Positions 59,134 through 64,000 of a DNA stretch of 64,000 bases are shown piece after piece. Positions within the stretch are counted from its first letter, which is position 1. Each line of letters begins with the position of its first letter. The DNA comes from Pycnopodia helianthoides. Its lineage: Eukaryota; Echinodermata; Asteroidea; Forcipulatida; Asteriidae. The DNA is taken from contig CM063245.1 of NCBI GenBank assembly GCA_032158295.1, forward strand, positions 1,736,001 through 1,800,000, in the 5' to 3' direction. The position numbers and the translations under genes are program-made. The notes under the pieces are model-generated. The model worked only from the letters and a program-made list of their open reading frames with translations, was not told the origin of the DNA and did no database searches.

Positions 59134-59735
59134 AGACACTGGACACCTTTGGTAATAGACCCTTCCCATGAAATATGTTAATTACATACACGCATGCGTA
59201 CAGACGCTGCTGGTTGGCAAACGCCATAGAGTTGTTCACAAGGCAGACGCACAAAAGCGTGTGCGTCACGCCACCATCAGTCCCATGCAAAAAGGCGCGA
59301 TGTCCACTCATTTTGCCAACCAGTAGGGAGAGTGCGCACGCGCGATGTTCAATTTGCATATTTCATGGGAAGGGTCTATTGTCAAAGACCAGTCTTCTCA
59401 CTTGGTGTATCTCAACATATGCACAAAATAACAAACCTGTGAAAATTTGAACTCAATTGGTTGTCGAAGTTGCGAGATAATATGGAAGAAAAAACACCCT
59501 TGTCACACGAAGTTGTGTGCTTTCAGATGCTTGATTTCGAGACCTCACGCGTGAGGTCACAAAATCAATTCAAATATTTTCCTGAGAAATTACTTCTTTC
59601 TCAAAAACTACGTTACATCAGAGGGAGCCGTTTCTCACAATGTTTTATACTATCAACAGCTCTCCATTGCTCGTTACCAAGTAAGTTTTTATGCTAACAA
59701 TTATTTTGAGTAATTACCAATAGTGTCCAGTGCCT
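59134..59735 (+). mobile_element. TTAA-MITE family C with nested family E element
   Basis: The left end AGACACTGGACACCTTTGGT starts directly after the TTAA that ends the B element. After GGTAAT it is broken by the E element and resumes ATTGTCAAAGACCAGTCTTC. The right end is AGTGTCCAGTGCCT then TTAA. The palindrome core is intact. Confidence 0.9.
59158..59379. mobile_element. MITE family E, recent insertion in C
   Basis: Perfect inverted ends AGACCCTTCCCATGAAATAT and its mirror image. Comparison with intact C copies (GGTAATTGTC) shows a 2-bp AT duplication. The interior has CGCATGCGTACAGAC, TTGGCAAACGCCA and GTGCGCACGCGCGATG. Confidence 0.85.
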
Positions 59736-60362
59736 TTAACACCCAGCTCATTCAATTTACTTTGAAAATAAATGCTCCATTGCATCAGCATTACATTTAC
59801 ACAATCAAAAGGCGTAGTAATTTAGGAACAGCTTAGCATTCACTGGTCAAATTATGATCATTCAATTTCATAAAAAGCCAGCAGCAAGAGGCTGGTCAAT
59901 TGTTTAATTTAATCCATTGTAAATAGGTAGTAGCAACTCAACTGTAGATTAATATGGAGGTTTTTATATCAGCGCTTTACACACCCGAAGGGCGTCTCAG
60001 AGCGCTTCACACTTATTACCCCTGGTCACTGGGCCATTAGTTTCATTCCTTAAACCATCTCAGCTCCCTGGGGAGTATACAGCCTGTGCTACAAATATGC
60101 GCTACTAAGCTAAATCAATCACAAGAACCATCTCTGCCCTCACAGGTACCCATTTTACCCCTGGGTGGAGATTTTGTCTATAAGTGAAATAGAACGACTT
60201 AAACAAACCTGAAAGAGAAGAACAGAATCAAGTGCACACGAACACTGAATGCAATAGTAGCTAAAAAGAAACCCCAGTTTGATCAAATTAGGGGGAAAAT
60301 GTGTGAACTTGAAATCTTCTAGATGAAATTGAATTCATTTTTGATGAAAAAAAAAATGGATA
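59736..60362. other. Intron; dispersed GCGCTTTACACACCC repeat at 59975-60175
   Basis: CGTCTCAGAGCGCTTCACAC, TTATTACCCCTGGTCACTGG, GCCATTAG and TACCCATTTTACCCCTGGGT form a recognisable invertebrate-type dispersed repeat. A related fragment (GCGTCTCAAAGCACT) lies at 62960-62980. No exon is seen. Confidence 0.5.
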
Positions 60363-60382
60363 GGGTTGAACAAAGACAAATT

Positions 60383-60454
60383 GACTAGAGCAGGATTTGA
60401 ACCAACGACCTCCGGATTTACGTACTGGCGCTCTACCAACTGAGCTATAAAGCA
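60383..60454 (-). pseudogene. tRNA-like unit, diverged
   Basis: A-box TAGCTCAGTTGGTAGAG and B-box GGTTCAAATCC are kept. The acceptor stem no longer pairs well (TGCTTTA against TCTAGTC), and the anticodon loop reads CGTAA. Confidence 0.5.
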
Positions 60455-60713
60455 CAATGTTGGCGGTCTCCCTATTTTTCTTTGTTCAACCCCAAACCAT
60501 TTGAAATTTACCCAGTCAGTTTCCCTTGTGGTTTATTACTTGACATTTAAATTAAAAAAGTTGCATCCCCTCAAGGTGATCCTGTGGCTGCTGCTTCCCA
60601 GGTTGTATCGTAAACTTGGGTGTGATCCCTGGCTACACGGCAGTTAACAGTTGTATGGCTTCTGACTGGCACCTCCGAACAAAGAGACAAACATAGGGAG
60701 ACCGCCAACATAG

Positions 60714-60791
60714 GGCTAGATACATGTAGCTCAGTTGGTAGAGCGCCGGTATGTTAATCCGGAGGTCATTGGTTCAAATCCCGCTCTAGTC
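60714..60791 (+). pseudogene. tRNA-like unit with small insertion
   Basis: GGCTAGA and TCTAGTC form the acceptor stem. Six extra bases (TACATG) precede GTAGCTCAGTTGG. The anticodon loop ATGTTAA gives GTT with a normal U33. The mismatched T stem and the insertion argue against a functional tRNA-Asn. Confidence 0.5.
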
Positions 60792-60949
60792 AATTTGTCT
60801 TTGTTCAACCCCAAACCATTTGAAATTTACCCAGTCAGTTTCCCTTGTGGTTCATTAATTGACAACAAAAAAAACAACACTAAAGGGTTCATAAGTACGC
60901 TTCTAATTTCAATTTTGTTTACGTATTTGAATAGATGACCTCAGCTTAC

Positions 60950-61120
60950 CGGGAATATTATGGATGGTAATCGCAACGATAAGCAGCAGTATCCGCTTCC
61001 ACGTGATGAGTCTCTGCTGCTGGTCGACTGACCTTTGACCTTGAAAGTCACCGTTTGAGTTTGCTGAAGATAACTGGGGGGCTCTGACTTTTCTCTGCGT
61101 TACATTTGGATATCCTGACT
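60950..61120 (-). CDS. SLC39A11: SLC39A11 exon: cytoplasmic loop end and TM4 with HNIP(E)
   Basis: This internal exon is 171 nt: 2 nt completing a codon, 56 full codons, and 1 nt of the next. The acceptor has a pyrimidine run ending TTTTGCAG and the donor reads CCCG then GTAAGC. It encodes a polar, Q- and S-rich stretch (the variable loop before helix 4 in ZIP proteins), then TWKRILLLIVAITIHNIP. The H-N-x-P-E-G motif of ZIP helix 4 is split by the intron: HNIP plus G of the glutamate codon here, AG plus GGC in the next exon. In the family this motif lines the transport path and binds metal. The loop looks unlike vertebrate ZIP11, as expected for this region, while the helix is strongly conserved. 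The upstream neighbour exon is outside the window. Confidence 0.93.
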
Positions 61121-61237
61121 CTGCAAAAGAAAACCGAAACAATTATAAATTATAGGTTCCTCAAAGCGCCTGTGATTCATTGGATTCTAAGCATTCCTGT
61201 AACCATAACTCCTTAGGAGTATGCAGCTGTGCACAGC

Positions 61238-61275
61238 CACAGTCACAGTCACAGTCACAGTCACAGTCACAGTCA
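61238..61275. repeat. CACAGT hexamer microsatellite
   Basis: Six perfect tandem CACAGT units in the SLC39A11 intron. Confidence 0.9.
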
Positions 61276-61322
61276 AACCTCACATAGATGAAGTTAATTT
61301 TCCAGTTTGTAAAGTATCTTAA

Positions 61323-62003
61323 CCACTTAACTGCGTAATTATTTATCGTTGGCTAAACCCCCAATGCGGAATTAATTGAAGGAAAACAATGCAAAAAAAA
61401 AGGATAAATGGAAAGCTATGATCAGACCCAGAATTGCTCCGATTATCCCCACTTATATCTGAGGCTGCTGCATCATCAACGTCTTCAGCACCTTGTAAAC
61501 ATGGCTCTTCAATTTGTGAATCATCATCACTATCAACAGACATGAGAGAGTCTGACAATTCAAGATCTGAATCCAAAGCTTGGGTCAAAGCTTGCACACA
61601 TGACAAGTGTGGCACTTGCTTTCGTGAAGTTGCCATATTTAGTAAGAAAACTCGCAGATTGGTGGCGCCACACACTGCCTGACTGTAAGTTTGTGATGAC
61701 GAGATATATCTCGTCATACAAGACACGTAAGAGGGGATTACCCGGGGTCACAGAGCGTGTCTTTGACCTCATTTAAACCGCAAACTTGGTGACGAGATAT
61801 CTCGTCATACGCAATATAAGGGTAAGTTTGTGATGACGAGATATATCTCGTCATACAAGACACGTAAGAGGGGATTACCCGGGGGCACAGAGCGTGTCTT
61901 TGACCTCATTTAAACCGCAAACTTGGTGACGAGATATCTCGTCATACGCAATATAAGGGTAAGTTTGTGATGACGAGATAACTCGTCATACACAAACAAG
62001 TGG
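61323..62003 (-). mobile_element. TTAA-flanked piggyBac-like element with transposase N-terminal relic
   Basis: 681 bp with short inverted ends CCACTT/AAGTGG, flanked by TTAA (61319-61322 and 62004-62007). On the minus strand a frame contains MATSRKQVPHLSCVQALTQA followed by an acidic Asp/Ser-rich stretch (LDSDLELSDSLMSVDSDDDS, then QIEE). This resembles the acidic N-terminal region common in piggyBac-type transposases. It ends before any catalytic domain. Upstream of it lies the 137-bp duplication. This is probably a non-autonomous deletion derivative. Confidence 0.6.
61686..61995. repeat. 137-bp tandem duplication with GACGAGATATCTCGTC palindromes
   Basis: Units start at 61686, 61823 and (partial) 61960. 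Each full unit has two palindromes, TATGACGAGATATATCTCGTCA-like and GACGAGATATCTCGTC, plus GACACGTAAGAGGGGATTAC and GAGCGTGTCTTTGACC. The two full units differ by one or two bases, so the duplication is recent. Confidence 0.92.
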
Positions 62004-62095
62004 TTAAGAAGAACAAGGGTGGGTGTGGAGGGCATAATTATTACCCTCCATGACGATTCAGGGTAGAGGAAAAATCGTTAGAATTTTGAGGTTAA

Positions 62096-62430
62096 AGGTA
62101 TTGTACACTTTTGGTAACAGCTCAAAATCAGTGTCCCCATTTTGTGTGATTCAACATATGCATGAACAAACAAACCTGCGAAAGTTTGAGCTCAATTGGT
62201 CATCGAGGTCACGAGAAAATAGTGAAAAGAGATCTTATGTGTTTTCTGTTTTTTTCAAATTATCGCGCGCGATAATTACTATTGTTTTACTCGTTTCTCA
62301 GAAACGACAGCATTTTAGGCAGAAATATTTTAAGGAACCCTTTTTACCATTACTTACTTTAAATCATGTAAGTTATGTGTGAATCTGTGAACATTGTGTT
62401 TTTCGATCTTACCAATAGTGTACAGGGCCT
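62096..62430 (+). mobile_element. TTAA-MITE family D, full length
   Basis: TTAA flanks at 62092-62095 and 62431-62434. Ends AGGTATTGTACACTTTTGGT and ACCAATAGTGTACAGGGCCT. The CGCGCG palindrome is intact. An open frame of 110 codons overlaps it by chance. Confidence 0.9.
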
Positions 62431-63377
62431 TTAAGCATTGTTTACTGTATTGCGTTCCATGTTAAATTGTAAACGGGGTTCCACAAGGATTTTAACACCA
62501 GTGTTTGAAAAAGAAGTAAGAAAAGAAAATATGTCAAATACATGACTTTGTACATTCATTTGACAGTTGTGTGTTTGCAATTTGTAATCAGAGATTGTAG
62601 TCATTAGAATTTAATGTTGTAGGCCTAAAACATACGTTGTGCAGTTCATAATGTAGTGATTTAAGTCACTGATGCATGCAATGAGGAGTAAAAGAATCTA
62701 CAAATGCTATAAAAATGGGAATAATTGTAAAATTTAAAATTTTAAGACTATAGACCCTATTGAGGAATCCTAATTAAGTTTAGAAACTTAAGCGCTGGAT
62801 AAACAAATTCCTTCAATGGAGAGGTACAGTATAGGAGTGGCAATCAGGCCAGCAAATATTGTTTGGTTGATTTAATTTGTAATCACTGAATGAGTTCGAG
62901 AATCGATTGGCAATAATAATAATGGAAATACTAAGTTCTTATAGTGCTTTTTCACACCAATTGGCGTCTCAAAGCACTCAGTATCTTCTTTACCTGCAAG
63001 GTATGCGGAGCTACGTTTTGAAGTATGAGACCTGTTAATAACGCACTGTAGAAATATGATACTGTAGGCTATCCATTTTTTAACAGGCTGGCAAAAACAG
63101 AGCTGTTAAAATTGTACCACATTTGGGTAAATGTGGTTGACTATAGGCCTAAACAAAAACAACACAACTGCAGCGAAACATGACTACTTTTATCTGTGTA
63201 TCAACTACCATTGGAAGTTCAGTACAAATTATTGGTTGATAAAACAATCTTGGGCCTTGAGTTTCTTCCTCGGGCAAGCTATTATGAATAGCTCTATGGT
63301 GTGACCATGCATGCATGCACGCATGCATAGGTGGTAGCTGCTGCTGCCAGGGCTAAGTTAATACAAGAACTACCATT
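62431..63377. other. No recognised gene; small dispersed-repeat fragment
   Basis: AATAATAATAATGG and the CTTATAGTGCTTTTTCACAC fragment (62925-62985) belong to the repeat seen at 59975-60175. A CATGCATGCA microsatellite lies near 63310. Confidence 0.45.
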
Positions 63378-63766
63378 GCAGGGCTCGAATTTGGGGGGAA
63401 AATCCACAAGACCACAGGACTTGTATCTCAAAATGTTTACTGGACCAGAAATAATTTTACAAGACCAGATTCAAACTGAGAAAAGACTTCCTTGCACAGT
63501 TTAACTTGCATTTAATTGAACAAGCACTAAGACATTATAAACAAAAAGATTTACCTCATTTGTCTTTTAGGGTATTTCAAATCATTACTCAAAGTCAACA
63601 TTTGAACATAATTTGTTTCTGTTCAAGATATTATAGAGTGAGGTACATGAATTGTTATTGAACTGAAAACACAAGACCGCCGGACTTGTCCGGTCACGAG
63701 TTTACAGGCCCAATGCTAAAATCACTGGCCTCGGGCCTGCGGTCCAGTGTCAAATTCGAGCCCTGC
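63378..63766. mobile_element. Inverted-repeat element with GCAGGGCTCGAATTTG ends
   Basis: 16-bp perfect inverted ends GCAGGGCTCGAATTTG and CAAATTCGAGCCCTGC enclose 389 bp. CAGGG ends suggest hAT affinity, but no 8-bp duplication is clear. A diverged copy of its right half is at 52470-52830. Confidence 0.65.
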
Positions 63767-64000
63767 ATTGACCATAGTTCGTCTAATAATAGCCCGAACT
63801 CTGAAAAGTCAATGATCATTGGACTGTAGACGCTATAGTCGACCACATGTTTTTGGAACCAGCCTACCAGCCTACCGGGTAATACATGTGGCTGTTTTCG
63901 TAGCACAGTGCACAGTGGACATGTGATCAAAAAATGACATAACATGACTAGAGTCGTTCGCACTTCACTTTCAGTGCGCATGCCCTACATACAGTACGTC
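63767..64000. other. No recognised feature
   Basis: A minus-strand frame runs out of the preceding element and is not recognisable. Confidence 0.4.

Larger units (their letters stand above)
60363..60862 (+). mobile_element. tRNA-tipped composite repeat, copy 2
   Basis: Two tRNA-like units lie in inverted orientation (minus 60383-60454, plus 60714-60791), each with CAACCCCAAACCATTTGAAA and TTTACCCAGTCAGTTTCCCT beyond it. The spacer matches 43889-44013 in reverse. The whole is a ~500-bp imperfect inverted repeat. Confidence 0.75.
47442..61120 (-). other. SLC39A11: SLC39A11 (ZIP11)-like zinc transporter gene, 3' part
   Basis: Five exons on the minus strand join into one uninterrupted reading frame of 191 codons plus stop. 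Every junction has GT donor and AG acceptor dinucleotides and compatible phases (1, 2, 2 and 2 at the four internal introns). The order and spacing of motifs match the C-terminal part of ZIP11, a GufA-subfamily ZIP transporter that moves zinc across Golgi, plasma and other membranes in vertebrates. Family members are about 340 residues, so roughly 150 N-terminal residues are missing. I searched the minus strand from 61131 to 64000 for the first helices and found none, so the upstream exons should lie beyond the window. Introns are about 5.5 kb, 0.5 kb, 2.8 kb and 4.3 kb. The first and last of these are mostly minisatellite. No polyadenylation signal close to the stop was recognised. Confidence 0.92.

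Noticed and set aside
60714..60791. Functional tRNA-Asn(GTT) gene
   Set aside because: Insertion between acceptor stem and D arm, mismatched T stem, and membership of a dispersed composite family argue for a SINE-type pseudogene.
61131..64000. Upstream SLC39A11 exons (first helices)
   Set aside because: Searched the minus strand for the small-residue helix and SYWSLLAP-type motif and found nothing; they probably lie outside the window.

Overview
The window looks like animal nuclear DNA. It is AT-rich, carries one spliced gene with GT-AG introns, and is otherwise packed with short inverted-repeat transposons, their tandem expansions and tRNA-derived repeats. The protein and the repeat landscape suit a marine invertebrate, most likely an echinoderm (possibly a sea star). 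That last point is inference from general resemblance, not a match I could run. No bacterial operons, CRISPR arrays or phage genes are present.

Only one host gene can be supported. The 3' half of a ZIP-family zinc transporter, SLC39A11 (ZIP11), lies on the minus strand. Five exons (61120-60950, 55428-55359, 54834-54736, 51949-51791, 47520-47442) join with matching intron phases into 191 C-terminal residues ending at a TAA. They include the HNxPEG and QNFPEG metal-site motifs and the C-terminal membrane helices. The first ~150 residues must lie beyond base 64000. Two of its introns are largely minisatellite: a 61-bp unit in the last intron and a 47-bp unit in the intron after the HNIP exon.

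Layout. 1-12 kb: intergenic, with a G-run tandem duplication, a TTAA-flanked piggyBac-type MITE and several MITEs. 12-15.5 kb: two tandem arrays (27/28 bp and 101/111 bp). 16-36 kb: dense MITEs of four related families (called A, B, C and D here), LINE tails, a SINE, and a second 47-bp array at 34.7-35.3 kb. 36-43 kb: mostly unrecognised sequence with a TGACGTCA-rich patch. 43-47.4 kb: a tRNA-tipped composite repeat, hairpin elements and an element with 8-bp target duplications. 47.4-61.1 kb: the SLC39A11 exons and their repeat-filled introns. 61.3-62.0 kb: a TTAA-flanked element with a relic resembling a piggyBac transposase N-terminus. 62-64 kb: repeats and unrecognised sequence.

The main discovery candidate is a superfamily of TTAA-flanked MITEs (A, B, C, D). 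Their ends differ, but they share an internal core block, and A, C and D each carry a different central palindrome. One B copy has been cut by an A copy exactly at a TTAA. B copies at two loci carry the same 47-bp array with the same unit junction, and two other arrays also sit inside MITE-like sequence. The window therefore appears to catch MITEs seeding minisatellites, including inside introns of a conserved gene.
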